Assembly (NCBI GenBank): GCA_963820375.1
Contig: CAWFZX010000001.1
Span: 13,546-77,545, forward strand
Origin: AWTP1-13 sp963820375
Lineage (GTDB): Bacteria > Pseudomonadota > Alphaproteobacteria > Rhizobiales > Hyphomicrobiaceae
Direction of reading: 5' to 3'
Length of the DNA: 64,000 nt
Part shown: piece after piece, positions 10,101 through 18,091 of the stretch
Numbering within the stretch: the stretch's first letter is position 1
Layout: each line of letters begins with the position of its first letter
The notes under the pieces: model-generated
What the model saw: only the letters and a program-made list of their open reading frames with translations
Told to the model about the DNA's origin: nothing
Database searches by the model: none
Program-made: the position numbers and the translations under genes

Positions 10101-10440
10101 CGAAGGCCTTAAAGGCGTCCATATCGCCATAAGAGGGGTGAATGCCGCCGTAGTCGGCGATGTCATAGCCGTCGTCCAGCAGTGGCGAGGGATAGAAGGG
10201 AAGCAGCCAGATGGCGGTGACCCCGAGGTCCTGGATGTAGTCCAGGCGCTGCATCAATCCCGTGAAGTCGCCCACGCCGTCATTGGAGGCGTCCTGGAAC
10301 GCCTTGACGTGCATCTGGTAGATGATCGCGTCCATGAACCAGTCGTCGGCGGCGGGATCGATGGCGACCCTGGCGGCCTGCTCCGTCTCGGCTTCGGACG
10401 GCACGGCAATGGCAGCAAGAGGCGGGTCGAGCGTCGTCAT
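7102..10440 (-). CDS. treS: trehalose synthase-maltokinase fusion (TreS-Mak)
   Basis: Bifunctional 1112-aa protein. Residues about 30-600 are a GH13_16 trehalose synthase, interconverting trehalose and maltose: GYDIADYGGIHPSYG, VVNHTSDQHPWFQ, nucleophile Asp230 in GVDGLRLDAVPYL, Glu272 in LLAEANQWPEDT, and FLRNHDELTLEMV. Residues about 620-1112 are a Pep2-type maltokinase that phosphorylates maltose to maltose-1-phosphate. It shows LRQRWFAAKD at its start, the catalytic loop HGDYHLGQVL and the metal-binding VIIDFEGEPGR. The fusion channels trehalose into maltose-1-phosphate, the substrate of the glgE product encoded immediately upstream with a 4-nt overlap. TreS-Mak fusions are common in proteobacteria. 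Confidence 0.95.
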   Translation of the reverse strand: MTTLDPPLAAIAVPSEAETEQAARVAIDPAADDWFMDAIIYQMHVKAFQDASNDGVGDFTGLMQRLDYIQDLGVTAIWLLPFYPSPLLDDGYDIADYGGIHPSYGDMDAFKAFVEEAHRRGIRVIAELVVNHTSDQHPWFQRARKAPPGSPERDYYVWSDTDERYQGTRIIFLDTETSNWTWDATAKAYFWHRFYSHQPDLNFDNPRVLEEITNVLRYWLDLGVDGLRLDAVPYLCEREGTNNENLPETHEMLKSIRREVDARYPDRMLLAEANQWPEDTRPYFGDGDECHMAFHFPLMPRMYMALAQEDRHPIADILRQTPDIPANCQWALFLRNHDELTLEMVTDDERDYLWRIYATDSRARINLGIRRRLAPLLENDRRKIELMNALLFSLPGTPVIYYGDELGMGDNYYLGDRDGVRTPMQWSADRNGGFSRADPQRLYLPPIMDAIYGYQSINVEAQQRSPSSLLNWMRRMIAVRKNHSAFGRGALRLLYPRNRKVLAFVREHVDQRILCVFNMGRSAQAVELDLREFRGAVPVELTGNSAFPPVGELTYLLTLPGYGFFWFVLAREVETPRWHVATPEPAPDLLTLVAADAWQSVLRSRGQETLERDILPEFLLRQRWFAAKDARIASVALRQFATLEGRSTTYPLAFCDVSIGGGGEPHSYFLPLSVSWGSDKVSSTSPSLPFTLAKIRRGSRIAALLDAAKDQEFVLDLVMAMSRGGSRQSSNLRFTAHPSLKPLAEDVSLRPMGAEQSNVSLIVGDSMVLKLYRRVRPGMQPELEVAQFLTNVAHFSNTPALLGAVEHADEGREPAALAIAFAFVENQGDAWNAVVEALERTCDDISLLPDVEPWQEALDRLYVFPLGLATRLGQRTAEMHRALATPTSDPAFSAERLGADQARHWCEAIRSDAERALAALDGIAGELSEAARLLAERQALFSYIDRLARVGTSWMATRVHGDYHLGQVLVAKDDVVIIDFEGEPGRTLAERREKTTPLRDVAGMLRSLDYAASAALDRFAARTGGLPERVVAAASAWRERAGREFIDAYVEASRGLVSLPQDRGDAAALLNLFLLQKTLYEISYEAANRPTWLGIPVRGMLELLERAEARQT

Positions 10441-12494
10441 GCGCGATCCTGCCTCTTAGAGAGCCTCCAGATGGCGTAAGGCCTCACGCCGGGCTCTAGG
10501 AGCATGTGTTGGATCTTGCCTGTCCAGGTGAACTTGCTCCCCGTTGCGAGGTCTTCGACATCGACGGAGGCATGGTCCGCGAGGCCGAACTCCCAGAGTG
10601 GCACCTCGAAGTGGCCTCCTTGCGAATTATGGGGATCGAGATTGACGGCCACCAGCACGAAGTCTTGCTTATCTGCGGTGAACTTGCCGTAGTAGAGGAT
10701 CTGCTCGTTCCACGCGTTGTAGAAGTTCAGGTTCGCGAACTGCTGCAAGGCCGGATGCTCGCGCCGCAGCCTGTTGATCAGGCGGATATCGTCGCGGATA
10801 TGGCCGGGACGTTCCCAATCCCACGCCTTGATCTCGTATTTCTCGGAGTCGAGATATTCCTCCTTGCCCGGGATGGAACGCCCCTCGCAAAGCTCGAAGC
10901 CGTTGTAGACGCCGTAGTTGCACGCGAGCGTGGCAGCGAGCACCAGACGAACACGGAAGCCGGGGCGCCCGCTCGTCTGCAGGTAGTACGGATTGATGTC
11001 GGGCGTATTGACGAAGAAGTTCGGACGAAAGTACTCCCGCGCCTCCCCGCGCGTGAGCTCGAGCAGATACTCGGTCAGCTCGTGCTTGCTGTTGCGCCAC
11101 GTGAAGTACGTATAGGACTGCGTGTAGCCAAGCTTGGCCAGCCGCAGCATCGGCTTGGGGCGCGTGAAGGCCTCGGATAGGAAGATCACGTCCGGAAAGC
11201 GATCGTGCACCTCGCGGATCAGCCATTCCCAGAACGGGAATGGCTTTGTGTGCGGATTGTCGACGCGGAAGACCCGAACGCCACGCTCCGACCAGAACAG
11301 CACCACGTCGCGCAAAGCATGCCAGATCGAAGGGAATGCCTTGCGATAGAAATGGACGTTGACGATGTCTTCGTATTTCTTCGGCGGGTTCTCGGCGAAT
11401 TTGATGGTGCCGTCGGCCCGCCAGTCGAACCATTCGGGATGATGCTTGATCCACGGATGGTCCGGCGAGCACTGAATGGCGAAATCGAGCGCAATCTCCA
11501 GATCGTGTGTCCGCGCCTCCTCAATGAGCCGCTCGAAATCGGCGAGCGTACCCAGCTCCGGGTGGATCGCATCGTGACCCCCTTCCGCGGAGCCGATCGC
11601 ATAGGGACTGCCGGTGTCGCCATCCTGGGCCTTCAGCGAATTGTTGCGCCCCTTGCGGTTCGTGCGACCGATCGGGTGGATGGGCGTGAAATAGAGCACG
11701 TCGAAGCCGAGATCACGCACATAGGGCAGACGTGCTATTACGTCGGAGAATGTACCGTGGCGATTGACGTCGCCCGACTGCGAGCGCGGGAACATCTCGT
11801 ACCAGGCGCTGAAGGCGGCCCTGCGGCGATCTACCCACACTTCGAGCTCCTTGTCGTATCGCGTGAGGTTGGTGCGGGGCCCGGCCCGAGCCATGAGGTC
11901 GCCGACCTCCCGGCTCGTCACCGATCTCAGCCGCGAGGCCGCGTCGACCTCGGCGGCATGACGCTCGAGAAACGACTGCAATGCCTGGCGGTCCGCCGGG
12001 TCACGTCGACGCTGCTCGTCCTGCAGCGCCGCCTCGAGTATCAGCCGGCCTTCCTCCAGCTCGAGGTCGATGGCCAAGCCTGCATCGTGCTTCTTGCTCA
12101 CCTCGTCCCGCCAGGACGAGTAGAGGTCGCGCCATGCGATGATGGTGTAGTGATAGCGGCCGTTGTCGCGGAGAAGGGACTCGCCGCGCCAGCGGTCGTT
12201 GTCGAGGACGCGCATCGGCGTTTCGTGCCAATGCGCTTCACCCTCGCGCCGCAGCAGCAGCGCGGCCCCGATCTTGTCGTGGCCGTCGCAGAAGATGTCG
12301 GCCTCAACGACGAGCGTATCGCCCATTGCGCGCTTAACGGCGAAACGTCCGCCGTCGAACTCGGGCCACACCCGCTCGATCGCGACCCGGGTGTCCTTGA
12401 TCCGGGCGAGGAAGCTCGTGGTCGCCTCTTGGCGCGCATCGCCATCGAAAGCCATCGAGGCTGGTTGCTCGTGCGTCGATGCGATCGCGGCCAT
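10437..12494 (-). CDS. glgE: alpha-1,4-glucan:maltose-1-phosphate maltosyltransferase
   Basis: GH13_3 enzyme extending alpha-1,4-glucan with maltosyl units from maltose-1-phosphate. The 685 aa are normal for GlgE. An N-terminal dimerisation/beta domain lies at about 30-150. The core has YFTPIHPIGRTNRKGRNN, GTLADFERLI, nucleophile Asp412 in VFRVDNPHTKPFPFWEW and acid/base Glu441 in FLSEAFTRPKPM. It is the first gene of the minus-strand operon. The ATG at 12494 lacks a strong Shine-Dalgarno, and an in-frame Met14 is an alternative start. A GC hairpin (about 12602-12618) sits in the upstream gap. I did not find a clear promoter. Confidence 0.95.
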   Translation of the reverse strand: MAAIASTHEQPASMAFDGDARQEATTSFLARIKDTRVAIERVWPEFDGGRFAVKRAMGDTLVVEADIFCDGHDKIGAALLLRREGEAHWHETPMRVLDNDRWRGESLLRDNGRYHYTIIAWRDLYSSWRDEVSKKHDAGLAIDLELEEGRLILEAALQDEQRRRDPADRQALQSFLERHAAEVDAASRLRSVTSREVGDLMARAGPRTNLTRYDKELEVWVDRRRAAFSAWYEMFPRSQSGDVNRHGTFSDVIARLPYVRDLGFDVLYFTPIHPIGRTNRKGRNNSLKAQDGDTGSPYAIGSAEGGHDAIHPELGTLADFERLIEEARTHDLEIALDFAIQCSPDHPWIKHHPEWFDWRADGTIKFAENPPKKYEDIVNVHFYRKAFPSIWHALRDVVLFWSERGVRVFRVDNPHTKPFPFWEWLIREVHDRFPDVIFLSEAFTRPKPMLRLAKLGYTQSYTYFTWRNSKHELTEYLLELTRGEAREYFRPNFFVNTPDINPYYLQTSGRPGFRVRLVLAATLACNYGVYNGFELCEGRSIPGKEEYLDSEKYEIKAWDWERPGHIRDDIRLINRLRREHPALQQFANLNFYNAWNEQILYYGKFTADKQDFVLVAVNLDPHNSQGGHFEVPLWEFGLADHASVDVEDLATGSKFTWTGKIQHMLLEPGVRPYAIWRLSKRQDRA

Positions 12495-12777
12495 CTCGGC
12501 AGTTCCGTCCCAAAAAAGCCTACAGGCGCCTTGCGCGGCGCTCCCCAGCTCGCCCTCGTCCTATCTGTTGCGCCGTGTGGCGTCGCCTAGTACACAGTCG
12601 CCGTGCACCCGGGGGTGCGGTGCGCTCAGCTACGCGCTCGTCCTGCACCGTGCGTCACGAGCCCTTCACAGAGGACGCTCGGCTCTTGAGAAACCTAGTC
12701 TGATCCGAAGCAAAGCGTCAACCGCCAATGCCCGATTGCCAGTTTTGCGACGAGGCGTTGGTGGAGCGATCAGCCGC

Positions 12778-13110
12778 TCACGGTTGTCGTTGTCCGCAAC
12801 CGCTTCGCCGTACGAGCGCGGCGGCGAGTTCTTGAGCAGATTGTACCGACACCTCCGGCCATAACTCAGCGTGTGATTTCCGGCCACCCTCTTTGTTGCC
12901 GGTCTCCTTGCGTTTGCGCTCTCGACCGCTCCGCAGTTTGGCGACCAGACGGCAGTTTCTCATATCGGCAAAGGCGCCGGCGACCTGGCGCATCATTTTG
13001 CGACCCAGGTCGTCACTGTCGGTGAGATCGTCGCCCGATGCGATCAGCAGCTTCGCATCGGCCAGAGCGATCAATTGGACTCGCAAAATCTCCCTTTGCT
13101 CCTGAGACAT
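12778..13110 (-). CDS. hypothetical protein, 110 aa
   Basis: Unrecognised small protein. ATG at 13110 follows a strong ribosome-binding stretch (GGAGGTAGGATTTTG), which favours it over the preceding TTG. The N-terminal half looks alpha-helical and acidic/amphipathic (SQEQREILRVQLIALADAKL). A highly basic middle follows (RSGRERKRKETGNKEGGRK). No domain, signal peptide or membrane segment is visible. It lies alone in the gap between the glucan operon and the frameshifted TPP enzyme, on the same strand. A competing 73-aa frame (12666-12887, minus) overlaps its 3' end but has no comparable ribosome-binding site. Confidence 0.55.
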   Translation of the reverse strand: MSQEQREILRVQLIALADAKLLIASGDDLTDSDDLGRKMMRQVAGAFADMRNCRLVAKLRSGRERKRKETGNKEGGRKSHAELWPEVSVQSAQELAAALVRRSGCGQRQP

Positions 13111-13603
13111 CAAAATCCTACCTCCGCACGCATCTTGACCACGGCTAAACCACCGCAGAACGGTGATGCGTCCCCGTACTGCGGTTGGATTACGAGGCTC
13201 CCCTGCGTGTCCACGTATCCGAAACCCTGGCCGTAAGAGATGGCGAGGAGACCTTCGAAAATCGGATGCCTTGCGAAAATTCGGCTCAAACTCGACCGGT
13301 TACCCTACGATCGGAACCGCCAGGTCCTTGCCCACATTGCGTATGGTTGCACGTTCATGCTGCACGCGATGTTTAGTCTTGCATTGAAGGTCCTTACGTG
13401 GGCGAGGAAAGGCTGCTGGCCGTAGGTGTGGCATCTGGCGCAAGGTAAATAATATCGCCGCCGCGCGGGCATTTTTCCGGCCTGGCGCTTGAGCGGCGCC
13501 ACAACTCCGCTGCTGCCGGACGCGTCCCAGGGCCGGGTCCGGTCGGGGCAAGCGGCTGGGGACGGTGCCCCGGCCTTCGCAGACCGGGCAGCCGTGAAAA
13601 TCG
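13111..13603. other. intergenic region, no confident gene
   Basis: About 490 bases. Several 60-110-codon frames overlap each other on both strands, none with a convincing ribosome-binding site or family motif. On the minus strand one frame has CPVCEGRG (about 13570-13590) and another has LPCARCHTYG (about 13430-13460). This could be a frameshifted zinc-ribbon remnant, but I cannot support it further. Confidence 0.4.
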
Positions 13604-15474
13604 TCATGAACTTTGTGGGGCCATCGTACACCTTCCGCCGTCAATATGCTTTTCCGGTAGCCCTGCCCAACCTCGGATCCGCGAAGTCACGTCCTTGCCG
13701 GGCAGGATCGTGCCGACGAGCTCCCGAGCCGTAGTCGCGATGACCCCGCCCAGGGCCGGATCTCCGGCCAGCATCGATTTCATGAAGTTGCGGGCTTGCT
13801 TCAGAGAGATGTGCGGAGGAAGCGGGGGAACGTTGGGATCGGTGACAAAATCGAGGACTATGGGACGATCGGCGGAGAGTGCCTGGTCCCAAGCCGAGCC
13901 GATCTGATCGGGTGTCTCGATGCGAAGACCGCGAAGCCCGAGCGATTTGGCAAATTCTGCGTAAGGCACGTCCGGTAGGGATTGGCTGCTTTCCCACTTT
14001 GGATCGCCGGCTTGGATGCGCTCCTCCCACGTTACGAAAGCCAGGTCGCGATTGTTGCTTACCATGACGATCAAGCGCGGATCGGACCAACGCTCCCAAT
14101 ACTTGCCGATGGTAATGAGCGCCGCCATCCCGTTCATCTGCATGGCACCGTCACCGGCGAGCGCGATGATCGGGCGGTCAGGATACGCAATCTTTGCCGC
14201 AATTGCGTAAGGGATCGCGCAGCCCATCGTGGCAAGCGAGCCGGAGACCGATCCCATCATCTCCCGACGGAACGCTAGCTGCTGGGCGTACCAAACAGTG
14301 GTTGTCCCGCTGTCGGCGGCAACGATCACTCGATCGGGAAGTCTCGCGTTCAGCTCGTAGATGACACGCCGAGGATTGATCGGGTCTGCGTCGACCATGG
14401 CGAGGTTATGTGCTTCTTTGCGCGCTGCCTCGATGCTTTCGCGAATCTGCTTTTGCCATCGCCCGTCAGATTTCTGCTCAAGCATTGGTAGCAAGGTGCG
14501 CAGGGTGGCGGCCGCATCGCCCAGTAGATTCACCTCACTGGGATATCGCAAACCGAGCATTCCAGCATTGATGTCGATTTGGACACCACGGGCCTGTCCG
14601 GGCTCGGGAAGAAATTCGGCGTAGGGAAAGCCGGTGCCGACCATCAGCAGGGTGTCGCAGCCCTGCATGAGATCCCAGCTCGCCTTCGTGCCCAGCAGGC
14701 CGATAGCGTCGGTGCAGAGAGCATGGTCATCGGGCATCGCCGCCTTGCCGAGCAATGCCTTGGATACGCCCGCGCCCAGGCGATCGGCAACGGCGATGAC
14801 CTGCTCGCTCGCTCCCAACGCGCCAGCGCCAATCAGCATCGCGACTTTATTACCGGCGTTTAGAATCCCTGCCGATCTGGACAGCGCTGGGCTGTCGGGC
14901 ACAATGGGCGCAAGTTCTATGCCGACACCGGAATGGGTCATGCCATGCTCGTGTGTCGGCTCCTGCATGGCCTGCATTTGCAAGTCGTTAGGCAGAATGA
15001 GACAGGTCACCTTTCTTTCTGCGAGCGCGATCCGATAGGCACGGTCAATTAGATGCGGAATCTGTGTGGGCGTCACGGCGGTCTCAACGTAGGCGCCGGC
15101 TACATCTTTGAATAAGGACTGTAGATCCAGATCCTGCTGGTAGTGAGAGCCCATCGCGGATCGCGCCTGCTGTCCAACAAGCGCCAGAACCGGCTGATGG
15201 TCGAGTTTAGCATCGTATAGACCGTTGAGCAGGTGAACGGCGCCGGGACCGGACGTGGCAATGCAGACGCCGACTTCGCCCGTAAACTTCGCGGTGGCGC
15301 ACGCCATCAGCCCGGCCATTTCCTCATGCCTGACTTGGATAAAATCAATAGCGCCTTTGGTCCTTGCGAGAGCGCCAACCAGTCCGCCATTCCGTCGCCG
15401 GGGTAGCCGAACACTCGGTGGACGCCCCACGCCTGCAGCCGCTCCCAGATGAAATCTGCGACGGTTTTTGCCAT
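13604..15474 (-). pseudogene. thiamine-pyrophosphate-dependent enzyme (pyruvate oxidase/acetolactate synthase-like), frameshifted
   Basis: Homologous to the TPP-requiring family of about 600 aa that includes PoxB-like enzymes. The natural start is ATG 15474 (MAKTVADFIWERLQAWGVHR), reading to FGYPGDG. The next bases drop the frame and the protein resumes one frame over with GGLVGALARTKGAIDFIQVR. Adding one base at about 15388/15389 (GGAAT-GGCGG) restores a continuous protein of about 620 aa. The second part is intact: catalytic Glu in VRHEEMAG, ATSGPGAVHLLNGLYDAKLD, and the TPP/Mg motif ALAGDGAMQMNG with VSNN. A long frame that starts upstream at 15589 is an artefact of the shift. Either a decayed gene or a base-calling error. 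Divergent from the F420-type gene. Confidence 0.85.
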
Positions 15475-15508
15475 GGAGCCTTCCGACGAGACTAGGGACT
15501 GCATCCGT

Positions 15509-15533
15509 AACGACTAGACCATGAAATGGTTCA
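15509..15533 (-). promoter_or_regulatory. EcfG-like promoter (TGAAC-N16-CGTT) for the TPP enzyme
   Basis: On the minus strand TGAAC (15533-15529) and CGTT (15512-15509) are separated by exactly 16 nt. This is one mismatch from the GGAAC-N16/17-CGTT consensus of the alphaproteobacterial general-stress sigma factor. The expected start of transcription is about 25-30 nt before the ATG at 15474. Geometry is good but the -35 mismatch keeps this tentative. Confidence 0.4.
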
Positions 15534-15541
15534 GAAAGAGA

Positions 15542-15566
15542 GGAACCTTGAACCGACGCTCTGGTT
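15542..15566 (+). promoter_or_regulatory. EcfG-like promoter (GGAAC-N16-GGTT) for the F420-type oxidoreductase
   Basis: GGAAC at 15542-15546 and GGTT at 15563-15566 with a 16-nt spacer, one mismatch from the EcfG consensus. Transcription would start around 15574, about 30 nt before the ATG at 15604 that has a good GGAG ribosome-binding site. It lies back-to-back with the minus-strand element. Confidence 0.35.
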
Positions 15567-15626
15567 TGCTGTCGACGAGGCGACGACACGCGGAGTACTT
15601 CAGAATGCTTACTCGGCTACAAATTG

Positions 15627-16574
15627 ATGTCGGAGGAGCATGGCCCGAAGGATCTGGTCAAGAATGCCGAGCGTGCAGAGAAGGCGGGCTTTGATTTTGC
15701 GGCGATCTCCGATCACTTTCTTCCGTGGATCGATGAACAAGGGCATTCGCCATTCGCTTGGACGGTATTGGGGGCGATCGCCAACGCCACGGATCAGCTT
15801 GGGTTAATAACCGCCGTCACCTGTCCGACCATGCGTTATCATCCCGCGATCATCGCCCAGGGTGCGGCAACGCTGGCGCTGCTCACGGACGATCGATTTA
15901 CTCTCGGCCTCGGATCGGGCGAACGCCTTAATGAGCACGTTATCGGATTGGGCTGGCCTGGCGTTGCTGAAAGGCATGAGCGGTTCTGCGAGGCCGTCGA
16001 AATCATTCAGGGCTTGCTAAAGGGAGAGCTGACCAACTATCGCGGCAAGTATCTTCAGCTCGAAAACGCGAAGCTGTATGACCGTCCCAGTAAGAAGCCT
16101 CCAGTCGTCATCGCCGCTGGTGGTCCCAAAGCGGCCGGCATAGCGGGTGAGAAAGGCGACGGCTTGGTGGCGACAGAGGCGGATAAGGAGCTCGTCGAAG
16201 CGTTTCGCGCAGCCGGTGGAAAGGGTCCACTATATGCGGAAGTCGGTATGTGCTGCGGTAAGCGGGAGGATCAGGCGCGCATGACCGCCCACAGGTATTT
16301 TCGCTGGTCGGTCACGGGTTGGCCAGTTCAAGCCGAACTGCCTGATACGAAGGGTTTTGAGGCCGTAAGCCGGCATGTCACGCCAGAGAACGTTGCCGAG
16401 CAGATCACCTGTGGGCCGTCCATCGAGCGACATCTTGAGGCTGTCATGAAGTACATTGACGCTGGATTCGATCACATCGTGCTCACGCAGATCGGTCCGG
16501 AACAGGATTATTTTCTCGAAGTGTTCGAGAAGGAACTAGCGCCAGCGCTGCGTCAGAGCAGGAATGCTGCCTAG
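15627..16574 (+). CDS. LLM-class F420-dependent oxidoreductase (FGD-like), 5' end frameshifted
   Basis: Luciferase-like (beta/alpha)8 oxidoreductase of the F420-dependent glucose-6-phosphate dehydrogenase-like family. It shows AISDHFLPWIDEQGHSPFAW, TAVTCPTMRYHPAIIAQGAA and TLGLGSGERLNEHVIG. The open frame starts only at TTG 15624/ATG 15627, with no ribosome-binding site, yet upstream codons in frame still encode LGYKL, which the family has before MSEEHGP. An ATG at 15604 with GGAG 8 nt upstream is one base out of frame. Restoring one base at about 15610-15614 gives MLTLGYKLMSEEHG. So the true start was probably 15604. F420 is inferred from the family and not directly shown. Confidence 0.85.
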   Translation: MSEEHGPKDLVKNAERAEKAGFDFAAISDHFLPWIDEQGHSPFAWTVLGAIANATDQLGLITAVTCPTMRYHPAIIAQGAATLALLTDDRFTLGLGSGERLNEHVIGLGWPGVAERHERFCEAVEIIQGLLKGELTNYRGKYLQLENAKLYDRPSKKPPVVIAAGGPKAAGIAGEKGDGLVATEADKELVEAFRAAGGKGPLYAEVGMCCGKREDQARMTAHRYFRWSVTGWPVQAELPDTKGFEAVSRHVTPENVAEQITCGPSIERHLEAVMKYIDAGFDHIVLTQIGPEQDYFLEVFEKELAPALRQSRNAA

Positions 16575-16974
16575 CCTCGTCGCCACCAGTTGGCATTGGC
16601 CGTGGGGTTGCCGGGCAGCTGACAGGCAAGGACTGCAGATATTCGTTTCACGGGCCACTGCATATCGTGTTGCGCACCAATTGATCGAGGGTTCGGATCG
16701 AACCCGAACACCCTGAGCCGCCAAACCGGTGGCCATCGTTCCGGTGAAGCCCGAATGTTCCGGATCGGCCGCAAAAGGCGATTGACGAGAGCCCGCTGGG
16801 TTAGGGCGAAGGTGCCGACCTCGATCTTGTTTGCCGGCCGGGTCGCGAAGGAACGCTGCGTAATAATGCGCATCGTAATCGGCCCGGATGCCGGGTGCGC
16901 ACGTGGTGGATGGTGGGGGCACCTAGTAAACGCACCGACGGTGCGGCCGGATCGATACCAGCCCCGGCCACGAG
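16575..16974. other. intergenic region, no gene seen
   Basis: About 400 bases. It contains a perfect palindrome GGGTTCG-GAT-CGAACCC near 16688-16705 and a T-arm-like stretch near 16930-16970 that does not fold into a full tRNA. Frames of 100-128 codons on the minus strand have no motif support. Confidence 0.4.
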
Positions 16975-17139
16975 CTATCCCTTCAGTGTGGCCACCACGT
17001 GGGTTTCAATGGTGCTCAGCCAGGAACCGGTCTTGTTCTCGTGCGACTTCGTGAGCTCAACCAGGCACCGTTCGAGACCCTCTTCCATCGCGAGGGACAC
17101 GAGATCGTCCACGACAGCATTGGCTCTACCGACCTGCAT
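16975..17139 (-). CDS. small hypothetical protein, 54 aa
   Basis: Short frame beginning MQVGRANAVVDDLVSLAMEE and ending in HVVATLKG. Composition is that of a normal soluble, mostly helical protein, unlike the Arg/Pro/Ser-rich shadow frames around it. An A/G-rich tract precedes the ATG but sits almost against it. The frame stays open upstream to 17457, but that extension looks non-coding. No family recognised. It lies convergently between the F420-type gene and the DUF6496 gene. Confidence 0.4.
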   Translation of the reverse strand: MQVGRANAVVDDLVSLAMEEGLERCLVELTKSHENKTGSWLSTIETHVVATLKG

Positions 17140-17528
17140 CCTTTTTTCGCTCCGCTGATAAACACGGCTAACGAACCAGCAGCGAAGCGGTTTTATTGTG
17201 CTCGTTGTCTTGGTCGGGCGGGAGCCTCGGAGCAGGGCCGGCTCGCGGCGATCGTCAAGTCTTGGGACGATGCAATCCTGGGGCGTTGATCTCGGCGGGC
17301 TGATAGCGACGTGTAAGGGCGTGTGAAAGCCGCTGAGGTCATCGGGTAAGCCGGTGATATTGGTCTTCACGAAGCGAGGCAGCCCGACGGACAGCGTCGG
17401 TGAACGCCAGGCTTTGAGCGCACTATCGAAATGCATCGTACCCCGCGCGTGCCACATAGGAGCTCAAAACGAAATGTGGTGGTCGGTGCTGGGCAAGACT
17501 TCCCATGGGCGAGCTGAATTGGCCGGAC
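17140..17528. other. intergenic region, no gene seen
   Basis: About 390 bases upstream of the DUF6496 promoter. No frame here has a motif or a plausible ribosome-binding site. Confidence 0.35.
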
Positions 17529-17554
17529 GGAACCGGCGCCACGCAATCGGCGTT
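17529..17554 (+). promoter_or_regulatory. EcfG (general stress sigma) promoter, exact consensus
   Basis: GGAAC at 17529-17533, a 17-nt spacer and CGTT at 17551-17554 match the alphaproteobacterial EcfG consensus GGAAC-N16/17-CGTT exactly. Transcription would begin about 25 nt before the ATG at 17587. The downstream gene is a small Lys-rich protein of a kind expected among general-stress genes. Confidence 0.7.
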
Positions 17555-17586
17555 GCGTCCTGTGCAACCTATACAGAGGTCAGGAA

Positions 17587-17772
17587 ATGGCTACGAGGAA
17601 ATACTCAAAAGCATCGTCAAGGAAGGTGGGGAAGGCGATGCATGAGCGGAAGAAGGGTACGCTTAAGAGCGGGAGTGGCAGGAAGGTCAAGAGCAAGAAA
17701 CAGGCGATCGCAATCGGACTTTCACAGGCGCGCAAGGCAGGCAAGAAAGTGCCCATGAGGAAAAAGAAATAG
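17587..17772 (+). CDS. small Lys-rich DUF6496-family protein, 61 aa
   Basis: A 61-aa very basic protein with the conserved GKAMHERKKGTLKSGSG block, then KVKSKKQAIAIGLSQARKAG and a Lys-rich tail. This pattern matches the DUF6496 family of small proteins found in many soil bacteria. Function is unknown; the charge suggests nucleic-acid or polyanion binding (inference). The ATG at 17587 is preceded by an AGGTCAGGA ribosome-binding stretch and by an exact EcfG promoter. It is intact, unlike its larger neighbours in the island. Confidence 0.85.
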   Translation: MATRKYSKASSRKVGKAMHERKKGTLKSGSGRKVKSKKQAIAIGLSQARKAGKKVPMRKKK

Positions 17773-18091
17773 CCAGTGCATCGCCCATGTCGTGCGATTG
17801 CGCTGCCGGCTGAATCCTAAGTGTCATGTCCAGGCAATGTCGGCTGCACGCGACTTTCTGCACCCACCATTAGGCTCGGCTCCTCATCCACAGATACCAG
17901 CCCTTCGAGGGTGAACTGATTGAGCCGTTGAGCGACCCAAAACAGCGTCACCTGATTGCAAAAATCTGCTCGTCGGTACCGTATCGCACCAACTGCGATA
18001 TGGAAGTGTCGAGCGGAAAGCATAAAATTTCCTCGTCCCAGACGCTAAGAACGTGCCCGCTGATTTCGGACGCAGTCGCGAAGGAGGCCCA
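17773..18091. other. intergenic region, no confident gene
   Basis: About 320 bases. A 68-codon minus-strand frame (17817-18023) ending in SRVQPTLPGHDT reads plausibly but has no ribosome-binding site or recognisable family. I see nothing else. Confidence 0.3.

Noticed and set aside
12666..12887. 73-codon minus-strand frame with an ADNDNRE motif
   Set aside because: Overlaps the 110-aa gene that has a strong ribosome-binding site; no start signal of its own.
16905..16975. tRNA gene or tRNA-derived attachment site
   Set aside because: A T-arm-like GGATCGATACC stretch exists, but no acceptor or anticodon stem can be folded around it.
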